Positions 1-9,197 of a stretch of DNA of 64,000 nt are shown here, piece by piece; within the stretch, counting starts at the first letter, position 1; the number at the start of each line of letters is the position of its first letter. The DNA lies in the NCBI GenBank assembly GCA_964350585.1, contig CAYGKC010000003.1, positions 1-64,000 on the forward strand, in the 5' to 3' direction. This DNA comes from JBAYJM01 sp964350585. Lineage in GTDB: Bacteria > Patescibacteriota > Patescibacteriia > 2-01-FULL-39-33. The notes beneath the pieces were generated by a model. The model saw only the letters and a list, made by a program, of their open reading frames with translations. It did not search any database and was not told the origin of the DNA. The position numbers were made by a program, and so were the translations under genes.

Positions 1-2256
1 AAAAGGACTGAAATTTGAAGAATTTATTCTTAATCCTTCAACGTTAGAAGGTGGTTTAATCTCCAATAAAGAATTGGGAGTAGTGGTACCGATTCCAACC
101 TTGCTTCCAGTGTCAAAAATCGTTGATGCTCCTACTGTAGAATTGGTTATCCACTTAGTTAAATAGTTTACAGTTCCTGTTCCGCTAACTCCTGCGGGAA
201 TTGAAGACCAGGAAAGGAAGCCGTTTCCATTATTTTTTAAATAAGAATTTGCGGCTCCTTGAGAACTTGGCCAGGAACTACTTACACTATTAATTTTAGT
301 AATATTTCCAGAACCGTTGATGCTAAATTTTCCACTAGAAATAGATACAACGCCCGTTTGGTAAACTCGAAACAGATCACTAGCATCTGTACTGTTTCTT
401 ATAATTAAAGGACTATTTATTGCATCTGAAACTATTTTTAAACCAACTGAGCTTTTGGGATTCATTTGTAATAATGAAGAAGGGCTTGTTGTGCCTATAC
501 CAACTCTACCACTTTTTAAAATTGTTAATCTGTCGTTTCCACTCGCCCAGAAATTTAAACTATTATATTTAATATCAGTGCTTGGCACATCAGTTCTAGT
601 ATAAATTCCCCAATGGTTATTGTTACCCAATTGTCCTTGTATTGCTATTTCAGGATTACTGCTTGTATTATATATATGAAGTATTTTACTCGGCGTTGAA
701 GTTCCAATACCAATATTACCCAAAGATGAAACTGTTAATCTGTCAAAAGAGCTATTAACCTTAAAACCCAAACTATTATTAGTGGATAAAAATGCTTTTT
801 GCGGTTCAACACCCACACTGGGGCCATTTAGCCTTAAAATTAAAAAATTATTATTATCTGTTCCCACATCTTGACGATAAGCAGTGTAACCTCCACTGTT
901 TGTATTTCTTAAAGTAACTCTACCAAATGTACTTGCTCCTACTAAAGTTAATAAATCGGTAACTGTACTGGTACCAATTGAGACATTGCCTTTATTATAA
1001 TAGATGCCGTTATTTGTAGTTGTTGACCATAAACTTGCGCCTCCCCCTCCCGATCCAACACAGCCATCTTTCCCGCATATGGAGCCGCTTGCAAGAATAT
1101 CACCACCAACAGTTAATTTTTTTGAAGGAGTTGAGGATGCTATACCAACATTTCCCGTTGGAGTAATTTGAAAAAAAGGAAAAAATTGATCACTGGTAAC
1201 GCCTCTATACCCGATCTGAAAATAGTTGGCAGTGGTTTTGGAATTATCGCTATCTCCCCCGCTTGTCCTTTTTGCTATTGCCCAGTAATTGTCAGAGCCC
1301 TCAGCAAGAATAAATACTGAACCGTTGCCAGCTTGAGTGACAGCACTTGGATTCAGTAGCGCCATATGAACGGCAATATTATTAGCAACACTTTGTCTAT
1401 AGAGAGTAAAGTCTATTATATTACTTGGATTATTGGTAAAACTAAAACCCAAGGGGTTACTGCTACTGCCCACTATTACACTGCCACTGTTTTTTACGAT
1501 AATATTATCTGAATTATTGTTTGACCTTAAAACAAAATCACTTTCTCTTGCTCCGTAAAACCACTTTTCTTTATTTGATGTATCAGCTATTTTTATACCT
1601 CTATAATTATTAGTAATCGGACCTTCAAGTGAAATAATTGGGCCGTTTGTTAAATTATAAATGTTTAAATTCAAATCCGGAGTGCTAGTTCCTATTCCCA
1701 CTTTTCCGGAAGCTACAACCAAACCGTAGCCTGAGGCGCTTGAAAAATATCCACCTACTCCGGTTTTTGCAGTACCATAAACTCCATAACCCAAATTACT
1801 AAGTTCGTTATGCCCCCAAAGTCCGACCTTATTTGATGGTAGCGCAGTTAGTGAATCAGTCCCAATAACTGCGACACTACTAGTGCTTAACGCTCTAACA
1901 GTTCCTGCAACACTCAAACGGATACTATTTAAGACAGTAGGAGTTCCAATTCCCACATTTCCAGAATAATAAATGCCATTTGTAGAAGACACCCAATAAC
2001 CTCCGGAGGCTCCGTTCCAATTTTCAATGCATCCGGAGTCGGGAAAACAAAACTTGGTTGAAGTCACCCCCCCGGTAATAATCAAACCTCCGCTTTTTGT
2101 TTGAGCGGTTGAGCCGACATCAAGAGGTCTAGAAACTTTTTGAGTAGGAGGATTGGAGTCGGGCTCATCCCAAGCTTTTGCCACATTACCCACTGAAAAT
2201 AATAAGCAGAAAAAAACAGGCAAAATTATCACCAAAAATGTTTGCTTTTTTTTCAT
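1..2256 (-). CDS. Secreted fibre-like protein with repeated VGIGT(S/T)TP motifs (partial, 3' end outside window)
   Basis: Read on the minus strand, an ATG at 2256 opens a frame that stays open for 752 codons to the window edge, so the C-terminus is missing. A Shine-Dalgarno-like AAAGGTGA lies at 2265-2272, eight bases upstream, which supports this start. Residues 1-28 form a signal peptide (KKK, long hydrophobic core, cleavage after VAKA). The mature part is Ser/Thr/Asn/Gly-rich and repeats a short motif about every 60-130 residues: GNVGIGTPT, GKVGIGTSTP, GNVSIGTST, GNIGIGTSTP, GRVGIGTTSP, SKVGIGTTTP. This motif is known from tail-fibre-like and surface proteins, often with an endosialidase-type (S74) chaperone at the C-terminus; whether one follows cannot be seen. 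Function inferred: exported surface fibre or adhesin. It is divergent from lemA. Two isolated Cys pairs occur (FCFPDSGC and CGKDGC). Confidence 0.75.
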   Translation of the reverse strand, partial: MKKKQTFLVIILPVFFCLLFSVGNVAKAWDEPDSNPPTQKVSRPLDVGSTAQTKSGGLIITGGVTSTKFCFPDSGCIENWNGASGGYWVSSTNGIYYSGNVGIGTPTVLNSIRLSVAGTVRALSTSSVAVIGTDSLTALPSNKVGLWGHNELSNLGYGVYGTAKTGVGGYFSSASGYGLVVASGKVGIGTSTPDLNLNIYNLTNGPIISLEGPITNNYRGIKIADTSNKEKWFYGARESDFVLRSNNNSDNIIVKNSGSVIVGSSSNPLGFSFTNNPSNIIDFTLYRQSVANNIAVHMALLNPSAVTQAGNGSVFILAEGSDNYWAIAKRTSGGDSDNSKTTANYFQIGYRGVTSDQFFPFFQITPTGNVGIASSTPSKKLTVGGDILASGSICGKDGCVGSGGGGASLWSTTTNNGIYYNKGNVSIGTSTVTDLLTLVGASTFGRVTLRNTNSGGYTAYRQDVGTDNNNFLILRLNGPSVGVEPQKAFLSTNNSLGFKVNSSFDRLTVSSLGNIGIGTSTPSKILHIYNTSSNPEIAIQGQLGNNNHWGIYTRTDVPSTDIKYNSLNFWASGNDRLTILKSGRVGIGTTSPSSLLQMNPKSSVGLKIVSDAINSPLIIRNSTDASDLFRVYQTGVVSISSGKFSINGSGNITKINSVSSSWPSSQGAANSYLKNNGNGFLSWSSIPAGVSGTGTVNYLTKWITNSTVGASTIFDTGSKVGIGTTTPNSLLEIKPPSNVEGLRINSSNFSPF

Positions 2257-2312
2257 AAAATTCGTCACCTTTTTAATTGTGTATATAATTTAGCTTAAAA
2301 CAAGCTGAAAAA

Positions 2313-2341
2313 TTGACTTATAACTCTCTTTATTATACAAT
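2313..2341 (+). promoter_or_regulatory. Predicted sigma-70-type promoter for lemA-htpX
   Basis: TTGACT (2313-2318) and TACAAT (2336-2341) are separated by exactly 17 bases. Each matches the consensus at five of six positions. Transcription would start near 2348, about 70 bases before the lemA ATG. Inferred from sequence only. Confidence 0.55.
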
Positions 2342-2419
2342 TAAATAAGAAAATTAACAAAATTATATTAACTATTATAACATAAATAATATAAACTAAC
2401 AAAATAATAAATAAATTCT

Positions 2420-2971
2420 ATGTGGATATCATGGATAATTGTGGCTGTAATAGTCATCATTGCTATTTGGATAATAGCTATCTATAACAGACTGGTCACA
2501 CTAAAACACAGAACAGATGAAGCTTGGTCAGATATTGATGTGCAATTAAAAAGAAGGTATGATTTAATACCTAATTTAATCGAAACGGTAAAAGGATACG
2601 CTGCCCACGAAAGAGAAACACTAGACAGTGTAATAAAAGCAAGGAACTCTGCAATGTCAGCCGGTTCTCCCGAAGATAAAGGACAAGCTGAAAATATGCT
2701 ATCTTCAACACTTAAATCAATATTTGCCCTTGCAGAAAACTATCCTGATTTAAAAGCAAACCAGAATTTCCTTCGCTTGCAGGATGAACTTTCAGACACT
2801 GAAAATAAAATTCAAGCTGCGAGAAGATTTTACAATGGCAATGTAAGGGACTTCAATATTGCAATTACAGTTTTTCCCAATAACGCAGTAAACAACATCC
2901 TTAAATTCAAAAAGTTTGATTTTTTTCAAGCTGAGGAAAATGAAAAACAAAATGTTGAAGTTAAATTCTAA
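2420..2971 (+). CDS. lemA: LemA family membrane protein
   Basis: A 183-residue protein with one N-terminal membrane segment (about residues 3-23) followed by the helical LemA domain. Diagnostic stretches are YNRLVTLKHRTDEAWSDIDV, RRYDLIPNLIETVKGY, and the C-terminal RRFYNGNVRDFN. Length and domain order match the family, whose members expose a helical bundle from the membrane; the biochemical role is not firmly established. It lies nine bases upstream of htpX. LemA next to HtpX is a recurrent pairing in bacteria, which suggests a joint role in membrane protein quality control. No good Shine-Dalgarno precedes the ATG; the start is fixed by the membrane segment beginning at residue 3. Identity is secure, function is not. 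Confidence 0.93.
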   Translation: MWISWIIVAVIVIIAIWIIAIYNRLVTLKHRTDEAWSDIDVQLKRRYDLIPNLIETVKGYAAHERETLDSVIKARNSAMSAGSPEDKGQAENMLSSTLKSIFALAENYPDLKANQNFLRLQDELSDTENKIQAARRFYNGNVRDFNIAITVFPNNAVNNILKFKKFDFFQAEENEKQNVEVKF

Positions 2972-2980
2972 CTTATAAGA

Positions 2981-3877
2981 ATGTATAATCAAATTTCTGC
3001 AAATAAAAAACGAACTTGGGTATTAATAATAATTTTTATTTTATTTATCTCAGCTCTTGGCTACCTTATAGGCTTCGTAACAGATTATGGCAACGGAATA
3101 TTTGTTTTTGCCATTGCCTTTTCGTTGTTAACCGCTCTTTTAGGTTATTATAGCGGAGACAAAATCGCTCTTGCCACTTCCGGAGCAAAAGAAATTTCCA
3201 AGGAACAAAATCCATACGTATATCGCATGGTTGAAAATCTTTGTATCGCAAACGGAATGCCTATGCCAAAGGTTTATATTATAGATTCTCCTGCCATTAA
3301 TGCCTTTGCCACTGGCAGAGATCCAAAACATTCATCCATTGCACTTACAACAGGATCAATATCAAGACTGGAAAATGAAGAACTTGAAGGAGTTATTGCT
3401 CACGAACTATCTCATGTTAAAAATTACGACATCAGATTAATGATGATTGTTATAGTATTAGTAGGTACTGTTTCTTTATTGGCCAATTGGTTTTTTAGGG
3501 TAAGTTTTTTTGGATCAAGAAGAAGCAACGATCGAGGAGGAGGACTTTCATCGATTCTAACTATCGCAGGAATAATATTAATAATTCTTTCTCCTTTAAT
3601 AGCCCAACTAATCAAGCTTGCAGTATCAAGAAAACGTGAGTATTTAGCAGATGCTTCTGGAGCCTTACTAACCCGATATCCGGAAGGATTAGCAAAAGCA
3701 CTCGAAAAAATTAATGCTGATTCGCAAATTATGTCCAATCCTAACGCTGCGACAGCCCACCTATACATTTCCAATCCATTCAAAAATAAAGGGAAATTCT
3801 TTTCTAAAATGTTTTCTACCCATCCACCAATTGAAGACAGGATAGATAAACTAAGAAAGATGGCTAACAATTCATAA
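2981..3877 (+). CDS. htpX: HtpX-type membrane zinc metalloprotease (family M48)
   Basis: A 298-residue integral membrane protease expected to degrade damaged or misfolded membrane proteins. The zinc site HELSH is at residues 141-145, and the third ligand is Glu220 in the EYLADASGA motif. Membrane segments are visible at about 14-32, 38-56, 152-172 and 190-212. The C-terminal THPPIEDRIDKL motif is typical of HtpX. Length fits the family. It follows lemA by nine bases and is probably co-transcribed from the promoter near 2313. The next gene, a ClpC-like unfoldase, is another quality-control component, so 2.4-6.4 kb reads as a proteostasis cluster. Confidence 0.95.
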   Translation: MYNQISANKKRTWVLIIIFILFISALGYLIGFVTDYGNGIFVFAIAFSLLTALLGYYSGDKIALATSGAKEISKEQNPYVYRMVENLCIANGMPMPKVYIIDSPAINAFATGRDPKHSSIALTTGSISRLENEELEGVIAHELSHVKNYDIRLMMIVIVLVGTVSLLANWFFRVSFFGSRRSNDRGGGLSSILTIAGIILIILSPLIAQLIKLAVSRKREYLADASGALLTRYPEGLAKALEKINADSQIMSNPNAATAHLYISNPFKNKGKFFSKMFSTHPPIEDRIDKLRKMANNS

Positions 3878-3896
3878 GATTTTTAAGTTAAAAAGT

Positions 3897-3902
3897 TATA
3901 AT
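3897..3902 (+). promoter_or_regulatory. Possible -10 element for the clpC-like gene
   Basis: A perfect TATAAT lies in the 60-base gap after htpX, 35 bases before the clpC-like ATG. No convincing -35 is present. It overlaps an A/T-only inverted repeat (AAAAGTTA at 3891-3898, TAACTTTT at 3910-3917) followed by a T-rich run, which could instead be a weak terminator after htpX. The two readings cannot be separated by eye. Confidence 0.3.
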
Positions 3903-3937
3903 AATTTTGTAACTTTTACTTTTATTTTTAAGCATTT

Positions 3938-6430
3938 ATGAAAGATATATTCAACTCAAAATTTTCAAACCATTTTAAAGGCACTTTAAAAACAAGCGCT
4001 GATTTCGCCTGGGAATTAAACGATAATGCCATTGATAGCCATCACCTATTCTTTGGGCTTATATCCCAAAAAGGGAGCGTTGGCGCAGAACTTTTTACTA
4101 CCTTAAAAATAAGCATTGAAACAGCAAAAAAAGTTATCTCTTCTGTTTCAAAAGAACAAGCTAAAGAACCTTCAGGCAAAACAAAGAAGGAAGGGATGAT
4201 TTTTTCTGCAAAAGCAAGAGAAATTATCCAAAAGTCTATCAAAATTGCTTTTTTAAACAAGCATAAATTTGTAGGAACAGAACATCTTCTTGCCGCCATT
4301 ATGGAATCAAATGATCCAAAGATCAAAGAAATTTTATCCAAACTTAATATCCCTGAAAATATTCTTGTTCAACAAGTTTCGGGAGCGCTAAAAAGCGATT
4401 CTAAAATGCCAGATCTTACAGAAATGTTTAAATCATTTTATCAAAAAAATCCTCAATCATCAGAAGACGGAACCGAGGGTGAAACTCCTGCTAACAGTAT
4501 GCTTGAAGTATTTGGAATTAATCTTACTTCCTCCACTTTCCAAAAGAAAATAGATCCTGTCATTGGCAGAGAAAACGAAATTTTAAGAATTATTCAAATA
4601 TTATCGAGAAGAACTAAAAATAATCCTCTTATTCTCGGGGAAGCAGGTGTTGGAAAAACAGCAATAGTCGAAGGGTTAGCGAAAAAAATAGTCAACGGAG
4701 ATGTGCCAGACATTTTGCAGAACAAAAAAATTTATGCTCTTGATATGGCATCACTGGTGGCTGGAACTATTTATAGAGGTGAGTTTGAAAACAGAATAAA
4801 ACAGATAATTGATGAAGTCCGCCAAAAAACAAATGTAATACTTTTTATTGATGAAATACATAATATAGTAGGTGCGGGTTCAGCTGCCGGATCAATGGAT
4901 GCGGCTAATATTTTAAAGCCCGCCCTTGCGCGAGGAGAGATCAGATGCATTGGTGCAACTACTTATCAAGATTACAGAAAAAGTATTGAAAATGATCCTG
5001 CCTTGGAGCGACGTTTTCAACCGATCAGAATCGAAGAACCTTCATCCGAAGAAGCCAAAAAGATACTAGCTGGAATTAGGCCTTTTTTTGAAGGGTTTCA
5101 TGGAGTTGTGATCAAAGATGATGCAATTTCAGCCGCAGTTGAACTCAGTCAGAAATATCTTCCTGAAAAATTCCTCCCTGACAAAGCAATTGATCTAATT
5201 GATGAAGCTTCAGCCTCAATAAAAGTTTTAGCTAAGACTTCTCCGGCGCAAAAAAAAGCACGTAAATTAGAATCGGAAATTTCTCAAAAAGAGAAAGAAA
5301 AAAATAATGCCATAATTCAAGAAAAGTTTGATGAAGCAATAATGAAAAAAGATGAAATTGATAAAATTGCCATTGAACTTAAAGAACTAAAATCAAAAAT
5401 TGCCTCTCAAAAAGGTGGAATTATTGGTGAAATCAGTGCAGGAGATATTGCTAAAATTGTTTCAAAAATTACAGGCATCCCCCACACCGAACTTCTTTCA
5501 GAAGAAAAAATTCGAATACTCTCTTTAGCGAAAAATTTAAAGAGGGAAATAATCGGGCAAGATAACGCTTTAGAAACAGTTTCAAACTTTATCAAAAGAT
5601 CCAAAGCTGGGCTTAGCAATGAAAACAGGCCATTAGCCTCTTTTATGCTTGTTGGACCAAGCGGAGTGGGAAAAACCTATACGGCAAAAGTTCTTTCTAA
5701 ACTGCTTTTTAATGATGAAAAAGCTCTTATAAGAATTGATATGTCTGAGTATAGTGAAAAGTTTAACGTCTCAAAACTTATTGGCGCACCTGCCGGTTAT
5801 GTGGGATATAAAGAAAGCGGACAATTAACTGAAAAAGTAAAACATAAGCCATATTCTATTGTGCTTTTTGATGAAGTTGAAAAAGCAAATCCTGAAGTTT
5901 TTGACTTACTTCTTCAAGTTCTTGACGACGGATATTTAACTGACGCGGCAGGATCAAAAATAAATTTTAAAAATACAATCATAATAATGACTTCCAATAT
6001 CGGCACGAACATTTTCAAAAAAACATCAAAGCTGGGATTTGGAACGGGCCAAGATAGTAATCTAAAATGGGCTGAAGACAAAATAATGAGCGATGTTAAA
6101 AACCATTTTAAGATGGAATTTTTAAACAGGTTGGATCAAGTAATTTTCTTTGCTCCACTTTCTTTAAAATCCTTAACAAAAATAGCCGCTCTTGAACTTG
6201 AAAAACTGGGCAAATCCCTTTTAGCCAAAGATATACATCTGAAATTTGACCCTGAAGTTGCGCAATTTTTAGCTAATGAAGATACGCAAGAAAAAGGAGT
6301 AAGGGCAATAAAGAAAAATATTAGAGATTTGATTGAGACTCCCCTTTCCCATAAAATCCTTGAAGGTAAAATTGGAGACGGAGGAAATATACACCTTAGC
6401 ATAAAAAATGGTATAATAGATTTAAGCTAA
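3938..6430 (+). CDS. clpC: ClpC-type Clp/Hsp100 AAA+ unfoldase, ATP-binding subunit
   Basis: An 830-residue protein with two AAA+ modules. The N-terminal Clp repeat domain covers about residues 1-150. The first Walker A is GEAGVGKT (234-241) with Walker B ILFIDE (301-306). The second Walker A is GPSGVGKT (573-580) with IVLFDE (641-646). Between them lies a short charged coiled coil (about 437-490) of ClpC/UVR type, much shorter than the ClpB middle domain. A LeuGlyPhe tripeptide at 699-701 sits where ClpP-partner unfoldases carry their ClpP-docking loop, so coupling to ClpP is likely. No clpP or mcsA/mcsB gene is in the window. It unfolds cytoplasmic substrates with ATP and feeds them to a protease. 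The gene sits 60 bases after htpX. Confidence 0.92.
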   Translation: MKDIFNSKFSNHFKGTLKTSADFAWELNDNAIDSHHLFFGLISQKGSVGAELFTTLKISIETAKKVISSVSKEQAKEPSGKTKKEGMIFSAKAREIIQKSIKIAFLNKHKFVGTEHLLAAIMESNDPKIKEILSKLNIPENILVQQVSGALKSDSKMPDLTEMFKSFYQKNPQSSEDGTEGETPANSMLEVFGINLTSSTFQKKIDPVIGRENEILRIIQILSRRTKNNPLILGEAGVGKTAIVEGLAKKIVNGDVPDILQNKKIYALDMASLVAGTIYRGEFENRIKQIIDEVRQKTNVILFIDEIHNIVGAGSAAGSMDAANILKPALARGEIRCIGATTYQDYRKSIENDPALERRFQPIRIEEPSSEEAKKILAGIRPFFEGFHGVVIKDDAISAAVELSQKYLPEKFLPDKAIDLIDEASASIKVLAKTSPAQKKARKLESEISQKEKEKNNAIIQEKFDEAIMKKDEIDKIAIELKELKSKIASQKGGIIGEISAGDIAKIVSKITGIPHTELLSEEKIRILSLAKNLKREIIGQDNALETVSNFIKRSKAGLSNENRPLASFMLVGPSGVGKTYTAKVLSKLLFNDEKALIRIDMSEYSEKFNVSKLIGAPAGYVGYKESGQLTEKVKHKPYSIVLFDEVEKANPEVFDLLLQVLDDGYLTDAAGSKINFKNTIIIMTSNIGTNIFKKTSKLGFGTGQDSNLKWAEDKIMSDVKNHFKMEFLNRLDQVIFFAPLSLKSLTKIAALELEKLGKSLLAKDIHLKFDPEVAQFLANEDTQEKGVRAIKKNIRDLIETPLSHKILEGKIGDGGNIHLSIKNGIIDLS
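6409..6417 (+). promoter_or_regulatory. Extended -10 promoter inside the 3' end of clpC, for the downstream operon
   Basis: TGGTATAAT is a perfect extended -10 (TGnTATAAT) just before the clpC stop codon. Transcription would start near 6424, giving a leader of about 68 bases to the ATG at 6492. No recognisable -35 is present, as is usual for extended -10 promoters. It would let the 6492-12325 operon be expressed independently of clpC. Confidence 0.45.
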
Positions 6431-6491
6431 TATCCCATTGGAAGGTGATTTTTGAAGGGATTTGCTTTTCCTAATTTTTAAATTTGCCTCA

Positions 6492-7277
6492 ATGCCGAAT
6501 CAATTAGTATCACCCAGTAATGAAGAGGTGGTCTTGTCTGTAGCAGATGCAATTAAAAGAGACCAGGAAGCGGCGAGATCCGAAGGAGCTAAAAATAAAA
6601 ACGTAAATAAATCTATCGGTTCAATAATGGGCGAATCTTCCTCGGAAAACAGTCTAAATAATCCCAAGAAAAAAAGAAATAAAAACACTCAAGGAAAAGC
6701 AATCTATTCCCCTAACGAAGATGACAGAAGCCTTGAATACGAAAGTAAAAAAAATAAAGAAAAAGATAGTGAAGATACAGATGAAGAAGAACTTGATGAA
6801 GACGGAGAAGAACCAGCTGATAATTCTCCAGAAAGTGAGGTTGAAAATACTCCTGAATTCAAAATTAATCAAGCAAGCAAAATAAGAGAAGATCAGCAAA
6901 AAGATCTTGCTTCACAAGAAAATGGACCAGAAAAGTCCGAAGAGATGAATTCTGAAGAAAAAGAAGAAGAAAATAAAAATTCAGAAGATAAAGAAGAGCA
7001 AGATGAAACAGATAAATCCTACAAAAATTTTGGCGGTAATATGGGTGGTTCGGGAATGAATGAAATGTTAAAAAAGCAAGTTAAAAAAAGAGTGATGATG
7101 TGGATAATAATGGCAATATTACCATTGTTATTATATATTATAGTTACACTGCTAATTTTAATTCTTATTATTATTCTCACACTGTTTATTACTAATCACC
7201 CGTGGAAAGCGGCTTTCGCTGGATTTCAAGTCTTATTTGGGGATTTGGGCGGAGCAGTTGAAACAGTTATTCAATAA
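6492..7277 (+). CDS. Acidic, Lys/Glu-rich membrane protein of unknown function
   Basis: I do not recognise a named family. The start is placed at the ATG at 6492 (MPNQLVSPSNEE, 261 residues). An in-frame TTG at 6462 would add ten hydrophobic residues, but the purine-rich stretch before it is too close to act as a ribosome site. Residues 1-190 are hydrophilic and strongly charged, with long Glu/Asp/Lys runs such as DTDEEELDEDGEE, and are probably disordered. A basic KKQVKKRVMM element then precedes one long or two short membrane segments (about residues 205-240). A cytoplasmic charged tail with C-terminal membrane anchoring is inferred. It starts a tight operon with beta-propeller, DsbA-like, VirB2-like and RadA genes, so a role in assembling the pilin-like apparatus is plausible but unproven. 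Confidence 0.7.
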   Translation: MPNQLVSPSNEEVVLSVADAIKRDQEAARSEGAKNKNVNKSIGSIMGESSSENSLNNPKKKRNKNTQGKAIYSPNEDDRSLEYESKKNKEKDSEDTDEEELDEDGEEPADNSPESEVENTPEFKINQASKIREDQQKDLASQENGPEKSEEMNSEEKEEENKNSEDKEEQDETDKSYKNFGGNMGGSGMNEMLKKQVKKRVMMWIIMAILPLLLYIIVTLLILILIIILTLFITNHPWKAAFAGFQVLFGDLGGAVETVIQ

Positions 7278-7279
7278 AT

Positions 7280-8500
7280 ATGAACATAGATTATAAAAAA
7301 TTGGCCTTAATAATTTTAGTCATTGCAGCGACGGTAGCTCTTATTTTTTTAATTTATTTTCTTTTTTATAAACCAATAACCAGTACCTTTAATGGTGGAG
7401 CTGATGAGAGGCAAAAGACTACCAGCGGGACACTATCCCCGGCCGGACCCGCGGGAACTGACGGATCATCCTCCGGAGGCTCTAATGAAACCGGAACTCA
7501 AGGAAATAACCAGTCAGAGGGACAAATACTTCCAACAGAGAATGCTGAAAATTCTAAGTTAAAAAAACTCACCGATTTTCCTGCTTATTTTTCATCACCT
7601 TCAGATAACGGTCTAGTTTATTATAACTATTCAGACGGTAAATTTTACAAAATACTTCCTGATGGGTCTATCTCTTTATTAAGCGATAAAGTTTTCCATA
7701 ATGTTTCCAATATTGTTTGGTCAAATGGCAAGAATAAAGCAATACTACAGTATCCAGATGGATCAAATATAATTTATGATTTTAAGCAAGACAAACAAAT
7801 AACCCTTCAAAAGCATTGGTCGGATTTCACCTTTTCTCCAAGCGACCAGCAAATTGCTTTCAAAAGCTTTGGCATTGATCCTGAAAACAGATTCTTGGCG
7901 ATAGGAGATACAAACGGATCGAATCTGAAAATCCTTGAGTCAATCGGGGGTGTTGAAAATAAATTCTCAGTAAACTGGTCACCAAACAACTCAATGGTTG
8001 CGAATTTCATAGAAAGCAATGGGATGGATAGGTCAGAAATTTATTTTATCGGACAAAACAATGAAAACTTTAAATCAATGCTTGTTCAGGGACGCGGTTT
8101 TGAAGGAGTATGGACACCTGATGGAACCGCAATGGTTTATAGCACTTACGATACATCAGATTATATACCTCAGCTATGGATTTCCGGAGCCGGTCCTGAA
8201 AATATAGGCGTTGGAAGAAACGTTTTAGGCATAAATACATGGATTGATAAATGTTCGTTTTCAGGCAATACCACTTTATATTGCGCAGTACCACAGCAAA
8301 TGCCTACCGGTTCTGCTTTAGAACCGTCCTTAACTTTGGGTATTTCCGATAACATATACAAAATAGATCTTCAAACTGGAAACAAACAACTAATTACCAA
8401 CTCTAACCACACAATCAATAAAATTTTTCCTTTAAATAATGGAAATGACCTACTTTTTACTGATGCCTTTACGGGAGAAATTTACAGAATAGAAAATTAA
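7280..8500 (+). CDS. Membrane-anchored beta-propeller (TolB/PD40-like) protein
   Basis: A 406-residue protein with a short cytoplasmic start, one membrane helix (about residues 8-31), a Gly/Ser/Pro-rich linker (about 40-85) and an extracytoplasmic domain of repeated beta strands. The repeats carry WD40/PD40-like signatures such as FTFSPSDQQIAFKS, VNWSPNNSMVANF and VWTPDGTAMVYS, spaced about 40-50 residues apart, as expected for a six- to seven-bladed propeller. Propellers of this kind are protein-interaction platforms; no catalytic motif is seen. It lies two bases after the acidic membrane protein and one base before the DsbA-like gene. A scaffold role in the same envelope-spanning assembly as the VirB2-like proteins is inferred from context only. 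Confidence 0.75.
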   Translation: MNIDYKKLALIILVIAATVALIFLIYFLFYKPITSTFNGGADERQKTTSGTLSPAGPAGTDGSSSGGSNETGTQGNNQSEGQILPTENAENSKLKKLTDFPAYFSSPSDNGLVYYNYSDGKFYKILPDGSISLLSDKVFHNVSNIVWSNGKNKAILQYPDGSNIIYDFKQDKQITLQKHWSDFTFSPSDQQIAFKSFGIDPENRFLAIGDTNGSNLKILESIGGVENKFSVNWSPNNSMVANFIESNGMDRSEIYFIGQNNENFKSMLVQGRGFEGVWTPDGTAMVYSTYDTSDYIPQLWISGAGPENIGVGRNVLGINTWIDKCSFSGNTTLYCAVPQQMPTGSALEPSLTLGISDNIYKIDLQTGNKQLITNSNHTINKIFPLNNGNDLLFTDAFTGEIYRIEN

Positions 8501-8501
8501 A

Positions 8502-9197
8502 ATGAAAAATATAATAAAAAAGAATTATGTTCGTTTTATATTTATCTGTTTAGGAGCAATTATTGCTTTAAGTTTTTTTTTACTCATCATTTACTATTTC
8601 TTAGTCTTTAATCAGACACCTACGTATGAAGCAGAGTTAGAAGAAGATTATTCAAAAATATCCTCGGGATTTGTCAGTTATACAGAAGACAATTACTATC
8701 CAACATTGCCTGAAACAGCACCAATAAAAGGCAATCCAAATGCTAGTGTAGTTATTTACGAATTTGCGGATTTTGGTTGTAATTATAGCGCACAAATGCA
8801 ACCGATAATCAGTTCCCTACTAAAAAAATTTCCTGAAAAAATCAAAGTTGTTTTTAAAGATTCTCCTACAGATTATTCTTATCCGGCCCATCTTGCAGCA
8901 AGGTGCGCGCAAGCTCAAGGAAAATTTTGGGAATATTCCGACATGTTATGGAAGCAAAAAGATTTTTCAGATGCAACTATAATTTCTTTAGCTCAATCAT
9001 TGAATTTGAATCTGGAAGACTTTAATTTGTGTATTCAAAATAAAAGTGCTGATAAATTTATCGAATATGATTCTAAAGAAGCGGATGCCTTATCAATTTT
9101 AGGAACTCCTCATCTTTACATCAATAAAATCGAAATAGCAGGCTTTTCAACAGAAGAAGAATTGGTTAAAATCATTCAAAATGAAATAAATAACTAG
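8502..9197 (+). CDS. Membrane-anchored DsbA/thioredoxin-like protein with a CxxS active site
   Basis: A 231-residue protein with one N-terminal membrane helix (about 11-35) and an outside thioredoxin-fold domain of the DsbA/DsbG-like (Thioredoxin_4) type. Family marks are ASVVIYEFADFGC at the active site, the CAQAQGKFWEY segment, and the cis-Pro loop GTPHLY. The active site reads Cys93-Asn-Tyr-Ser96, so the second, resolving cysteine is Ser. Monothiol CxxS thioredoxin-fold proteins typically act as isomerases or mixed-disulfide partners rather than dithiol oxidases. It sits directly before two VirB2-like genes whose products and possible partners carry exported cysteines. A paralogue with the same change lies at 53153-53968. 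No DsbB/VKOR partner is seen in the window. Confidence 0.87.
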   Translation: MKNIIKKNYVRFIFICLGAIIALSFFLLIIYYFLVFNQTPTYEAELEEDYSKISSGFVSYTEDNYYPTLPETAPIKGNPNASVVIYEFADFGCNYSAQMQPIISSLLKKFPEKIKVVFKDSPTDYSYPAHLAARCAQAQGKFWEYSDMLWKQKDFSDATIISLAQSLNLNLEDFNLCIQNKSADKFIEYDSKEADALSILGTPHLYINKIEIAGFSTEEELVKIIQNEINN

